From positions 1-64,000 of the forward strand of contig CALKJW010000034.1 in the NCBI GenBank assembly GCA_937995595.1: 64,000 nt of DNA, in the 5' to 3' direction. Positions 21,812 through 29,673 of this stretch are shown piece by piece. Made by a program: the position numbers and the translations under genes. The first letter of the stretch is position 1. Each line of letters begins with the position of its first letter. The notes beneath the pieces are model-generated. The model ran no database searches and was not told the origin of the DNA. It saw only the letters and a list, made by a program, of their open reading frames with translations. Source of the stretch: an uncultured Phycisphaerales bacterium. Lineage in GTDB: Bacteria; Planctomycetota; Phycisphaerae; Phycisphaerales; UBA1924.

Positions 21812-21850
21812 GTACGCAGAGTTCGCAGAGAAGCGCGGAGGGCACGGAGA
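21812..21850. other. GCAGAG/CGGAG-rich degenerate intergenic repeat
   Basis: Downstream of accC the spacer reads as imperfect repeats of an 8-10-base purine-rich unit (ACGCAGAG, TCGCAGAG, GCGCGGAG, GCACGGAG). Such degenerate runs are found in intergenic DNA of many planctomycetes (from memory, not checked). There is no T tract and no open frame. Confidence 0.4.
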
Positions 21851-21858
21851 TGCCACCC

Positions 21859-22441
21859 TCACGCTTCGGGTGAATCCAGCAACTCCTGCAGCCTCTCCGC
21901 CTGCAACGGTGGCAGCCGCTTCGTCCATGACTGGTCAATCAGCCCGACGCCGATCATGTCGAGCAGATGGACCTGATCCTTGCGGCGGAACGCGGTGAGC
22001 TTGATGCGTACCAGCGCGTCGAGGTTGATGACGCGAAACGAGCCCATGTCGATCGACTCGGCGACATCCGGGTTCGGCGCGGGCTCGCCGGGCTTCACAA
22101 CCTCGCCGTCGAACACGAGGTGCACGGCCTCGCGCGGGTTCGCCTTCGCGCTATCCAGAAACAGGCTCAGCACGCCCGCCTGCCGAAACACAAACCCCGC
22201 GGCCTCGAGCGCAGCCCTCGCCGCGTCAAAGTCCTCCCGCCGGATCATCTCGTCGACATTCTGCGTGTTGCGTACGGCCGCACGGTCCACAGTGGCGACT
22301 CACGCCGCGACCGCATTCCCGCCCACAACCGCATACGGCACGTTCGCGGCCTTCAGCGCGGCGGCGGCACGGAGCAGTCGCTGGCGCACGAGTTCCACGG
22401 CATCCACCATCCGTTGCAGAAGGTCCTTGGGTTTGGGTCAT
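21859..22441 (-). pseudogene. nucleotidyltransferase-fold gene, disrupted by a nonsense codon and a frameshift
   Basis: The C-terminal 143 codons (22290 down to 21859) read as an intact ORF, but its natural N terminus lies upstream and is broken. Reading the minus strand from 22410 gives MVDAVELVRQRL...VPYAVVGGNAVAA, a clear nucleotidyltransferase start with the GG loop, then TGA at 22304-22302, then VATVDRAAVRNTQNVDEMI in the same frame. TGA lies where I expect Trp (TGG). Further up, ATG 22441 begins MTQTQ and joins this frame only if one G of a GG pair near 22426 is removed. The catalytic pair, normally D-x-D, reads N-V-D. Three independent lesions indicate a decayed gene. Intact relatives are probable small nucleotidyltransferases found in several copies in planctomycetes (recalled). 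Confidence 0.8.
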
Positions 22442-22553
22442 GCACGGGTCACGGTTGATGCTATGGAACGCCTGCGGCAGGCGACCTGGAATCAACTCCG
22501 ACGTTGCCCAAGGCCGCGAAGTGCACGCTTCACTCGGCCGGGCCGTCCGCCTC

Positions 22554-23474
22554 CTACTTCCCGTCCTTCTTCTGGCCGGGGATCAGGCCCTGGATCGCCT
22601 TGGTCGCGTCCTTCACCGCGTCCTCGGTTTTCTTCGCCGCGTCCTTGGCGGCCTCCTCGACCTTCTTTCCGACCTCCTCGACGGTACCCTTGGCGTCGCC
22701 GAGCACCTTGAGGTCGAGTTTCGACAGATCGCCCAGCGAGGCCAGTTGGCCCGACAGGTCGCCGAGGATGTCGCCGGGGATGAGGCCCTGTCCCTTCTCG
22801 ACCGCCGCGGCGAGCACCGCCTGCACGATGATGCCCGTTAACTGACCCATGGTGACTCCGGTGCCACCGACGCCGGTGCCGGTCTTGCCGACGTTCTGGA
22901 GTTTCACTTCGTCGATGGGGACGGTGACCTTGGTGAGCGCGCCCAGCGCGTCGGGCCCGCCGAGCAGGTCAACGTGCACCGTCACGTTGTGGATGGACAG
23001 GTCGTTGATGACGAACTTCTTGCCCTCGCCCTCGGGCCGGGGCGCGGGCTTGCTCTCCCCGCCGTCGCCGCTGACCTTCTTGAGGTGGTCGAGGATGGCG
23101 TTGTAGTTGGTCTTGCCGTCCTTCTTCTCCAGGCGCACGTCGATGGTGTCGAGCGTGAGGTGGGGCAGTTCAACCGTCGGCTTGTTCAGCGAGCCGAGCG
23201 ACACCGCGACCGAGGCGTCGCCGAGCGTGAGGAAGTGCGGGCCCGGGAAGCCCTGCGCGTTGGCCACGCGCAGGCCCGACATGGCGAACGTGCCGCCGAA
23301 CACGCCGACGTTCGCCTCCTTGAGAGTCGTCTGCACGCCCAGGGCGTAGGTGCCGCCCTTCTCGATGCCGACGCGCGCGGCCTTGTCGATCATCGAGAAC
23401 GCCACCACGCCCGCGACGACCAGCAGCACCAGCACCGCCAGGACGAGCACCATCAGCAGTTTGAGCAGTTTCAT
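22554..23474 (-). CDS. AsmA-like exported membrane-anchored protein
   Basis: A 306-residue protein with one N-terminal membrane anchor (LLKLLMVLVLAVLVLLVVAGVVAF), then a periplasmic beta-rich part. IEKGGTYALGVQTTLKEANVGVFGGTFAMSGLRVANAQGF and PHLTLDTIDVRLEKKDGKTNYNAILDHL resemble AsmA/DUF748 repeats, which occur in bridge-like lipid-transport and envelope proteins. The C-terminal 60 residues are a Lys/Glu/Ala helix (KGTVEEVGKKVEEAAKDAAKKTEDAV). ATG 23474 was chosen because the hydrophobic anchor begins there. AsmA proteins are normally longer, so homology to the whole family is uncertain. Confidence 0.75.
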   Translation of the reverse strand: MKLLKLLMVLVLAVLVLLVVAGVVAFSMIDKAARVGIEKGGTYALGVQTTLKEANVGVFGGTFAMSGLRVANAQGFPGPHFLTLGDASVAVSLGSLNKPTVELPHLTLDTIDVRLEKKDGKTNYNAILDHLKKVSGDGGESKPAPRPEGEGKKFVINDLSIHNVTVHVDLLGGPDALGALTKVTVPIDEVKLQNVGKTGTGVGGTGVTMGQLTGIIVQAVLAAAVEKGQGLIPGDILGDLSGQLASLGDLSKLDLKVLGDAKGTVEEVGKKVEEAAKDAAKKTEDAVKDATKAIQGLIPGQKKDGK

Positions 23475-23593
23475 GTCGTACCCCTGTGTGAGAAGCCCCG
23501 CTCTCCGTGGCCCCCGCTTTCCCGGTGGGATTATCGGCGCTCTGCGCCGCCGCGGCAGGCGACATGGCAACAATCCCGCGGCGTGACCCGGGC

Positions 23594-23614
23594 GCCCGGC
23601 ACGGAGTGCCGGGC
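23594..23614. repeat. palindromic intergenic hairpin
   Basis: GCCCGGCA/TGCCGGGC, an 8-bp perfect stem with a 5-base CGGAG loop, 34 bases before the DinB gene. It has no T tract in either direction, so it looks like a REP-type palindrome rather than a terminator. Whether it is repeated elsewhere in the genome cannot be seen here. Confidence 0.5.
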
Positions 23615-23648
23615 CACCGCGAACCGCCGGGCCAGCCCGGAGCCGACC

Positions 23649-24161
23649 ATGAACGACCTGATCGAGCATTTCCGCCGGATGTACGACTACGAGTTCCGCT
23701 GCACGCCCCTGGTGAACGAGGGCCTGTCGCGTGCGCGGGAGAACATCGAGCGCGTCGGCGTGGCCGCGCTGGCCGCGCCCTTCGAGCGCGCCGTGCAGGT
23801 GTGGTCGCACGTGCAGGCGGCGCGGCGGACCTGGCTCGTGCGCCTGGGCCGCGACGTGGAACCGCCGGCGGACGGGCTGTTCCCCGCGTGGTCGGTCGAG
23901 CAGGCCCGTGCGCAGGCCGAGGAGATGGACGCCGCGTGGCGCGGGTACGTCGGCGCGCTGGACGCGCGGGAACTGGCGCGGGTGGCGCGCTACACGTCGA
24001 CCGAGGGCAAGCACTACGACACCGAGGTGCGCGACATCCTCACGCACGTGGTGAACCACTCGTCGTACCACCGTGGGCAGATCGCCTCGCTGATCGCCGC
24101 GACGGGCACCAAGCCGCCGATCACCGACTACGTGTTCTTCTGCCGCCGACAGGTTGGCTGA
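23649..24161 (+). CDS. DinB-family protein
   Basis: A 170-residue four-helix-bundle protein. The three-histidine metal site of the DinB/YfiT superfamily is visible: the first His in VWSHVQAARRTWL (near residue 54) and the pair in ILTHVVNHSSYHRGQIASL (near 139-147). LTDYV-like C terminus (ITDYVFFCR) also fits. Members are divalent-metal enzymes or thiol-transferase-like proteins; the substrate here is unknown. ATG 23649 starts at the conserved helix. The gene converges with the GAF-protein gene (21 bases between stops). Two other DinB-fold genes occur in the window (13554 and 30675). Confidence 0.9.
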   Translation: MNDLIEHFRRMYDYEFRCTPLVNEGLSRARENIERVGVAALAAPFERAVQVWSHVQAARRTWLVRLGRDVEPPADGLFPAWSVEQARAQAEEMDAAWRGYVGALDARELARVARYTSTEGKHYDTEVRDILTHVVNHSSYHRGQIASLIAATGTKPPITDYVFFCRRQVG

Positions 24162-24182
24162 CGCGCCGCGTCGCGCGGCCGT

Positions 24183-25403
24183 TCACGCCGCGAGGTCGTC
24201 GTCGCCGTCGTCCTTGGGCGGGTCGCCGATGCACCCCCACTTCTCCTTGGGGAGGTGGCGGTGGTGGATGTGGATGACGCGGGCGAGTTGGGCGGCGAAG
24301 ACCTCGCCGATCATCCGCAACTGGTCGAGCAGCAGCGGGCCGAAGGGCGACGTGCGGTCGCGGAAGAGCATGACGATCGCGAGCACCTCGCCCTCGTGCC
24401 GGCACGACATGCCGACGACGCCGGAGTCTCCCAGCCACGCGGCGTCCTCGCCGACAAAGCGTCGCAGCGACTCGTCGGTGGTGAGGTGGACGAGTTTCTC
24501 GGACGGCTCGAACTTGGGCGCAACAGTGTTGGCGATGTGATCGAGCAGGATGTCGACGGTCTCCTTGGGGCAGTCGTAGTTGACGTAGGCGCCCAGGGAG
24601 TAGTCGCCGCTGGTCGTCGGCAGGAAGACCGCCGCGTTGGTCGGGCCCGAGCGGGCCAGCACAAACTCGAGCGTGCTCCGCAGCAACTGTTCGATGTCCA
24701 GTTCGTGCCGGATCAGGCTCGTGAACTCGTTGGCGGTGGTGACCTGGTTCATGTTCGCCATGCACTCCGTTGTGGCGTGAACCAGATCGGTGCAAACCGG
24801 GGGCTGCTGTCGGGCCGTGTCGGTGCGCGGCGAGCGGTCGCGTCGGCACAGACGGTCCAGGCTTCGCAGCCCGCGCGGGCCGCGCGTCCGCGCGGCCGGA
24901 TCGCCCGCCCGACCCGCCGCGCGGAGCAGCCGGGCGCGAATTTCGAGGACGCGCAAGCCGTGCGCAAACACGCTCCGGCAGCCCGAGGCCCGGGCGCGAC
25001 GGGCCAGCCGCGCCGTCGGTCTGCGGGCCGTCAGAGCCACCGAGGGCCCGTGGCCCGCCAACCGCTCCGCCAGTTCCAGCGCCGCGTCGCCAAGCGCGTC
25101 GGCGTCGATGACGGCCAAATCGCCCGGCGCCTCGCACGTGATCGACAGCGCTTCGTCGTACGTGCGCGCCAGTACGCACAGCGCGCCCGGCCCGGCGGCC
25201 CGTCGGACGCGGGCCACGACGACCGGGTTGTCGGTGACGATCAGCACGCGCAGCGCGGGCGGGGCGAGGCGGGTAGGCCGGTCGCGCCCCACGCGCTCGA
25301 TCAGCGGCCGCATGGGCTTGAGTTCGAAGCACCCCGGCCACGGGCGAACGACGGTCCGGCGTGCGGGTCCGCGGTTGGATGACGAGTTGCCGACTCGAGC
25401 CAT
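24183..25403 (-). CDS. pseudo-receiver/GAF-domain signalling protein
   Basis: A 406-residue protein, third in the signalling run. Residues about 53-160 look like a receiver fold (LRVLIVTDNPVVVARVRRAA, LAVIDADALGD) but lack a convincing phosphoacceptor and lysine, so it is probably a pseudo-receiver. After an Arg-rich linker, residues about 220-385 form a GAF-type sensor domain (QLLRSTLEFVLARSGPTNAAVFL, VVGMSCRHEGEVLAIVMLFRDR). The tail has HIHHRH and an Asp run. ATG 25403 has AGGAG seven to eight bases upstream. An internal ATG at 24761 (MANMNQ, with GGAG upstream) could also make a free GAF protein. The ligand is unknown. Confidence 0.78.
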   Translation of the reverse strand: MARVGNSSSNRGPARRTVVRPWPGCFELKPMRPLIERVGRDRPTRLAPPALRVLIVTDNPVVVARVRRAAGPGALCVLARTYDEALSITCEAPGDLAVIDADALGDAALELAERLAGHGPSVALTARRPTARLARRARASGCRSVFAHGLRVLEIRARLLRAAGRAGDPAARTRGPRGLRSLDRLCRRDRSPRTDTARQQPPVCTDLVHATTECMANMNQVTTANEFTSLIRHELDIEQLLRSTLEFVLARSGPTNAAVFLPTTSGDYSLGAYVNYDCPKETVDILLDHIANTVAPKFEPSEKLVHLTTDESLRRFVGEDAAWLGDSGVVGMSCRHEGEVLAIVMLFRDRTSPFGPLLLDQLRMIGEVFAAQLARVIHIHHRHLPKEKWGCIGDPPKDDGDDDLAA

Positions 25404-25446
25404 GGAGTCTCTCCTCGTTGAAGGGGTCCGTCGAGCGACGTCCCGC

Positions 25447-27351
25447 TCACGCGGCACGCTGCGCGCGTGGTTCGTTCAGCGGCGCGATTGTCGCGACGGG
25501 CGCGGGCCCCGCGGCGGGCGCGCTGGTCCAGCGGTAGTCCGGCAGCGCGACCGTGACGGTGGTGCCGCGGCCGGGGCGGCTGGCCAGCAGCACGTCGCCG
25601 CCGTGCAGGCGCACGAGGCGGTGGGCCAGCGCCAGGCCCAGGCCGGGTTGCCTTCCCGCGGGCTTGTCGGAGAAGAACGGGTCGGTCGCGTGCTCCAGCG
25701 CGTGCTCGCTCATGCCCGAGCCGTCGTCGATGACGTGGACGAGCAGGCGCGTCGGGTCGACGCCGTCCTCCTGCACGCGGACCTCGACCGGCGAGCGCGG
25801 GCCCGACTCCAGCGCGTTGACGACGACCTCGGTCATCGCCTCGGCCATAAGCGCGGCGTCGATCCGCAGCGCGCCCAGTCCCTCGGCGATCGTCAGTTTC
25901 ACGCCCGTCAGGCCCGGGAGCGCGCCGCCGTCGCCGGCGCGGGATGCGCACCGGGACCGGGCACGCTTGATGACTTCCTCGAACAGCGCGGCGGCGTCGG
26001 TCGGGCGCAGGTCGGGCTCGGGCGGGTTGGCGATGCGGTGCAGACGCGCGATCAGGTCGCTCAGGCGGCCGGCCGCGTCGACGATCGCGCGGGCCGCGTT
26101 GCGGTCGGTCTCGTCGCGCAGGCGCGAGGCGAGCGACTGGGCACGGCCCGAGATGACGGCGAGCGGGTTGTTGAGTTCGTGCGCCGCGCCGGCGGTCATC
26201 TCGCCGAGCCGCGCCATCGCGCGGGTCTCGGCCAGCTGGCGCTGCGCCTCCTCGAGCGCGCGGTTGGTCTCGGCCAGTTCCTGGTTCAGACGGCCGAGCC
26301 GCGCGTTGGCCCGCAGGATCGACTCGACCAGCAACTGCTGGCTCGGCTCCTCGCCGAGGCCCAGGTCGCGGCAGCGGGCGCTGGTCGATTCGTACAGCCG
26401 CGCGATCTGCCCCTCGATCCGCGGCCAACTCAGGCCCACGCGTTCGGCCAGCGCGCGGTCGTCGGGATCCGCGGCGTAGTTGCCCGACCAGCCCAGCCCG
26501 AGCCGGCGGCAGAGCGCGTCGGCCACGCCGACCACGCCGACCAGCGATCGGTGCTCGCCCTCGGGCAGCCGGTCGAACGGCGTGCCGTGCCCCGCGATCG
26601 TCTCGCGCAGCGCGGGCGGCAGACCCCACAGGTCGGCCAGCCGCGCACCGGCCGCGAGGTGGTCCATGCCGAGGATCGGCCGCTCGAAGTCCGCGATGTT
26701 GCCCTGTCGCGATTCGGCGAGTTCGACGACGCGCGAGTAGGCCCGCGGCAGCACGACCTCGAGGGCGAGTTTGCCGAGGTCGTGCACGAGCCCGCAGACG
26801 AAGCACTCCTCGGGGTGCAGGCCGAGTTCGGGGTGCTCGCGTGCGATGAGTTCGGCGGCGCACGCGACGGCGATCGAGTGCTGCCAGAACCCGGTGCGGT
26901 TGAAGGGCTGCGCCGGGGCCGCGCCGGGGCGCGGCTTGCGGCCGGCGCGCGGCGACAGGTTGCCGCTCCAGTCGAAGATCGCGACGCTGAGCACCAGCGA
27001 GCGCACCGCGTCGAGGCCGAGCATGACCACGGCCATCTCGACGGTGGTGATGGGGTGGCGTGTGCGGTTGGCGGCGCGCCGGCAGAGCGACAGCAGGCGG
27101 GCGGTGATGGTCGGGTCGGACTCGATCAGGCGGATGACGTCGCGGACCTCGGCGTCCTCCTGTGCGCCCAGTTGCATGAGCCGGGCGGCGACGGTGGGCA
27201 GGGTCGGCAGCGCGCCCAGTTCGCGCAGCACCAGTTCGGTGCGGCGGGAGAGCAGCGGGTCGGCGGCGATGGCGGGGGCGGCGCGTCCGCGTGCCGCGGC
27301 CGCCGCGCCCGTCGCGCGCCCGAGGATGCTGGCTCTGCGCGACGGCGGCAT
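25447..27351 (-). CDS. HDOD-domain sensor histidine kinase
   Basis: A 634-residue fusion. Residues about 40-300 are an HDOD domain (LPTLPTVAARLMQLG, ESDPTITARLLSLCRRA, with GLVHDLGKLALE at 188-198). A coiled coil (about 341-380) leads into a histidine kinase. The phosphoacceptor is His391 in GAAHELNNPLAV. The ATPase domain has the N box around Asn512 (EVVVNALES), the G1 box DDGSGM (542-547) and G2 GLGLALA (570-576). No membrane helix is seen, so it is cytosolic. It sits between a receiver-HTH gene (45-base gap) and a GAF gene (43-base gap), its probable partners. Confidence 0.93.
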   Translation of the reverse strand: MPPSRRASILGRATGAAAAARGRAAPAIAADPLLSRRTELVLRELGALPTLPTVAARLMQLGAQEDAEVRDVIRLIESDPTITARLLSLCRRAANRTRHPITTVEMAVVMLGLDAVRSLVLSVAIFDWSGNLSPRAGRKPRPGAAPAQPFNRTGFWQHSIAVACAAELIAREHPELGLHPEECFVCGLVHDLGKLALEVVLPRAYSRVVELAESRQGNIADFERPILGMDHLAAGARLADLWGLPPALRETIAGHGTPFDRLPEGEHRSLVGVVGVADALCRRLGLGWSGNYAADPDDRALAERVGLSWPRIEGQIARLYESTSARCRDLGLGEEPSQQLLVESILRANARLGRLNQELAETNRALEEAQRQLAETRAMARLGEMTAGAAHELNNPLAVISGRAQSLASRLRDETDRNAARAIVDAAGRLSDLIARLHRIANPPEPDLRPTDAAALFEEVIKRARSRCASRAGDGGALPGLTGVKLTIAEGLGALRIDAALMAEAMTEVVVNALESGPRSPVEVRVQEDGVDPTRLLVHVIDDGSGMSEHALEHATDPFFSDKPAGRQPGLGLALAHRLVRLHGGDVLLASRPGRGTTVTVALPDYRWTSAPAAGPAPVATIAPLNEPRAQRAA

Positions 27352-27396
27352 GGACGGCGGTGCTCCGGATGGTGCGGGGCCGGCGCGGCGCGGCGC

Positions 27397-28005
27397 TCAG
27401 GCGGCCTCGGTGAGTTCGTCGATGCGCTTGAGCAGCGCGTCCACGTCGAAGGGCTTGCGCACGAAGTCGTCGGCGCCCGCGGCCTTGAGCGAGTCGATCT
27501 CCTCCGGGTTCACCACGCCGGAAACGAAGATGATCCGCGTGTCCTTGAGTTCGTCGTGCTCGCGGATGCGCCGGCACACGACGTTGCCGTTCACGTCCGG
27601 GAGCATGTAGTCGAGGATGATGACGTTGGGCCGGAACTGCTCGGTCATCAGGCCGGCGTCGTAGCCGGTCGAGCAGAAGCGGACGTCGTACCGGTCGTTG
27701 CGCGCGAACAGGTCCTTGAACATCTCGATGATCTGCTTGTCGTCGTCGACGACGAGCACGCGGCGCGCGCCCTGGTCCAGCGCGCCGACCGGGATGTCGT
27801 TGGCCCGCATGAACTTGATCAGTTCGGCGCGCGGGATGCGCCGGAACTTCGAGCCCGGCACGCGGAACCCGCCCAGACGGCCGGCGTCGAAGCAGCGGAT
27901 GATCGTCTGCTGCGAGACCTTGCAGATCTCCGCGGCCTCGCCGGTGGTGAAGATCCGCTTGCCGGCCCAGTCGCGGGCGTTGTGCTGTCCGTTTGAGCCT
28001 GCCAT
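27397..28005 (-). CDS. excisionase-type HTH fused to a receiver domain
   Basis: A 202-residue response regulator with an inverted domain order. Residues 17-67 are a MerR/excisionase-like winged helix (FTTGEAAEICKVSQQTIIRCFDAGRL, then RRIPRAELIKFM). Residues 82-200 are a full receiver: acidic Asp87-89, phosphoacceptor Asp132 in ILDYMLPD, Ser162 and Lys184 in RKPFD. Most response regulators have the receiver first. It begins the three-gene signalling run, so the kinase encoded next is its likely phosphodonor. A weak promoter-like pair (TTAAGT, 17 bases, GATACC) lies about 70-100 bases upstream. DNA targets are unknown. Confidence 0.9.
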   Translation of the reverse strand: MAGSNGQHNARDWAGKRIFTTGEAAEICKVSQQTIIRCFDAGRLGGFRVPGSKFRRIPRAELIKFMRANDIPVGALDQGARRVLVVDDDKQIIEMFKDLFARNDRYDVRFCSTGYDAGLMTEQFRPNVIILDYMLPDVNGNVVCRRIREHDELKDTRIIFVSGVVNPEEIDSLKAAGADDFVRKPFDVDALLKRIDELTEAA

Positions 28006-28175
28006 GCGGGCCTTCCGGGCGATCGGCGGGTGCGCGGCGCGCCGACCATCGGCGCGGCACGGCTGCCGGGGTCTGGTATCGACCCTTGCCCGTTCCGACT
28101 TAACGGCACAGTTTGTCCCGCCCGCCCCGCTTCACACGTGCGCCGGTCAACGCCCGAGAACCCGCGGCGGCGGCA

Positions 28176-28943
28176 TCAGCCGCCCCGCGCGCGGGCACGC
28201 CACTGCGTCACCGCGTCGGGCTCGCGCGCATAGACCGGCACAAGGTCCGCCGGGTCGATGTCGGGCAGCGAGGCCGAGGCCCGCAGGCACGCCGCCGCGG
28301 TGAGCAATGGCGCGCGGACCGCCACACCCTCGCGCGCGCACGCCTCGCGCACCGCCGCGGGCAGGTGCGCATCGCCGATCAACGCCCGAACGCCTTCGGC
28401 CGCGAGCGCCGGGACGTCCGCGGCGGAAAGCACGCGGCCGCGCGTCGCGTCGGGCTCACCCTCGACCCACACCCACGCGGTGTCGTTCTTGCTCGCGAGC
28501 GCAACGGCTCGCTTCTCTCCCGCGGCGCCGCGGTCGCCCGCGAGCGCGACCAGCGCGGTCGGCGCCGCCACGCACGCCGCGCCGCACCCTTCGGCAATCA
28601 TCTTGCCCACGGCGCAGGCCATGCGCAGGCCCGTGTACCCGCCCGGCCCGACACTGACGGCCACCCGCCCGCCGCGGAGATCCGCAGCGCGCAGTGCCAA
28701 ACGGGCGAACAGGCGATCGATCGCCGGCACAAGGTCGTCATCCCCCCCACCGGCGCCACCGCCTGCGGGCCGCGGCGCGGCTGCCCCGGCCGCGCGGCCG
28801 CGCGCGCCGGCGCGCACCGGCTCTTCGCCCAGCGGTTCGAGGGCGGCAACATCCGACCGTCCGATCGCGACGGACATGCCCGTTCCGTCCGCCGCGGCGG
28901 TGGGGTTCGAGGTCTCGATCGCGAGCGTGAGTCGGCCGGACAT
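28176..28943 (-). CDS. tsaB: tRNA threonylcarbamoyladenosine biosynthesis protein TsaB
   Basis: The ASKHA-fold partner of TsaD in t6A synthesis at position 37 of ANN-decoding tRNAs. The 255-residue product opens LTLAIETSNPT and contains GRVAVSVGPGGYTGLRMACAVGKMIAE (near 100-126), the family signature. An Ala/Gly/Arg-rich insertion (about residues 46-70) replaces the usual His-Ser-x-x-Leu segment before the helix, which is odd but within this family's variability. ATG 28943 was chosen at the first beta strand; the frame extends 11 codons further. TsaD and TsaE are not in the window. Confidence 0.88.
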   Translation of the reverse strand: MSGRLTLAIETSNPTAAADGTGMSVAIGRSDVAALEPLGEEPVRAGARGRAAGAAAPRPAGGGAGGGDDDLVPAIDRLFARLALRAADLRGGRVAVSVGPGGYTGLRMACAVGKMIAEGCGAACVAAPTALVALAGDRGAAGEKRAVALASKNDTAWVWVEGEPDATRGRVLSAADVPALAAEGVRALIGDAHLPAAVREACAREGVAVRAPLLTAAACLRASASLPDIDPADLVPVYAREPDAVTQWRARARGG

Positions 28944-29014
28944 GCCGCAACGATACGGCGCCGATTGCGCGTGCACGGCGCGGGCAGCCTCCCGCAGCGT
29001 AAACTCCGCGACCG

Positions 29015-29545
29015 ATGCACCGCGCCGGCCGCGCCATCCCGTTTGTCCTCTCGCTGCTCGTCGCGCCGTGGCTCGCCTGCTGCACCGGCGCGAACGCCGG
29101 CCGCGGCGAGGGGGCGTTGCAGGGCTTCGGGCCCGAGCGTCTGTCGGTTCACCCGCTGAGCCGCTTCTCGACCGACACCGAGGGGCGGCCGGTCATCGTG
29201 TGCCACTTCGAGTTGCGCGACCGATACGGGCAACTGGTGCGGGCCCTCGGCGTCGTGCAGTGCGAACTGTTCCGGCCCGGCTCCGAGCAGCCCGACGGCA
29301 CACAGTTGCAGGACCTGGTCTGGCGGATCGACCTCACCACGCCGGAAGAGAACGCGCGGCAGTTTGACGACCTGGTCACGCGCACGTACACGCTCTCGCT
29401 CGGCGGGCTGCCGGAGTGGCTGCTGCGCTGGCGGGCCGACGACGCCGCGGCGGGTTCGGTCTCGCCCACACTTCGTGTTCGCTTCTTTCCCGGTGCTCAG
29501 GGAGACGGCGCGGCGATGGAAGACGTGCTCCGGCTGTCGCGTTGA
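29015..29545 (+). CDS. hypothetical exported protein, possible lipoprotein
   Basis: A 176-residue protein of unknown function. The N terminus has an Arg, a hydrophobic core (IPFVLSLLVAPWLACCTGANAG) and a Cys that could be lipidated, although the lipobox is imperfect. The mature part is beta-rich (SVHPLSRFSTDTEGRPVIVCHFELRDRYGQLVRALG, then QDLVWRIDLTTPEENARQFDDLVTRTYTL). It resembles small secreted planctomycete proteins that I cannot name. It converges with the PEP-CTERM gene, and a terminator serving that gene lies in the spacer. Confidence 0.72.
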   Translation: MHRAGRAIPFVLSLLVAPWLACCTGANAGRGEGALQGFGPERLSVHPLSRFSTDTEGRPVIVCHFELRDRYGQLVRALGVVQCELFRPGSEQPDGTQLQDLVWRIDLTTPEENARQFDDLVTRTYTLSLGGLPEWLLRWRADDAAAGSVSPTLRVRFFPGAQGDGAAMEDVLRLSR

Positions 29546-29604
29546 TCGGCCCCACCTCTGACCTCGACGCCTGGCCAGCGGGGCTCTCCACAAACCCGCA
29601 GCGC

Positions 29605-29637
29605 AATGAAAAAGGGCGGCGCATTCCGCGCCACCCT
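29605..29637 (-). terminator. intrinsic terminator of the PEP-CTERM gene
   Basis: Read on the minus strand the stem is AGGGTGGCGC/GCGCCGCCCT with one G-U pair and a GGAAT loop, followed directly by TTTTTCATT. It lies 37 bases beyond the stop at 29674, a strong intrinsic terminator. Confidence 0.88.
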
Positions 29638-29673
29638 CTCTGAAACACGCCAGTTGACCTCAGCCCTGACCGC

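Noticed and set aside
22302-22304. Selenocysteine insertion at the in-frame TGA of the nucleotidyltransferase gene
   Set aside because: The position fits Trp, no SECIS-like hairpin is apparent just after it, and a separate frameshift and a lost catalytic Asp argue for decay.
24183-24761. A separate GAF gene starting at internal ATG 24761
   Set aside because: Kept as an alternative only: the upstream frame to 25403 has a better ribosome-binding site and a receiver-like fold, though the internal start also has GGAG.
27397-28005. The excisionase-like HTH as a sign of a mobile element
   Set aside because: It is fused to a complete receiver domain and lies beside a histidine kinase; no integrase, relaxase or att-like repeat is near.
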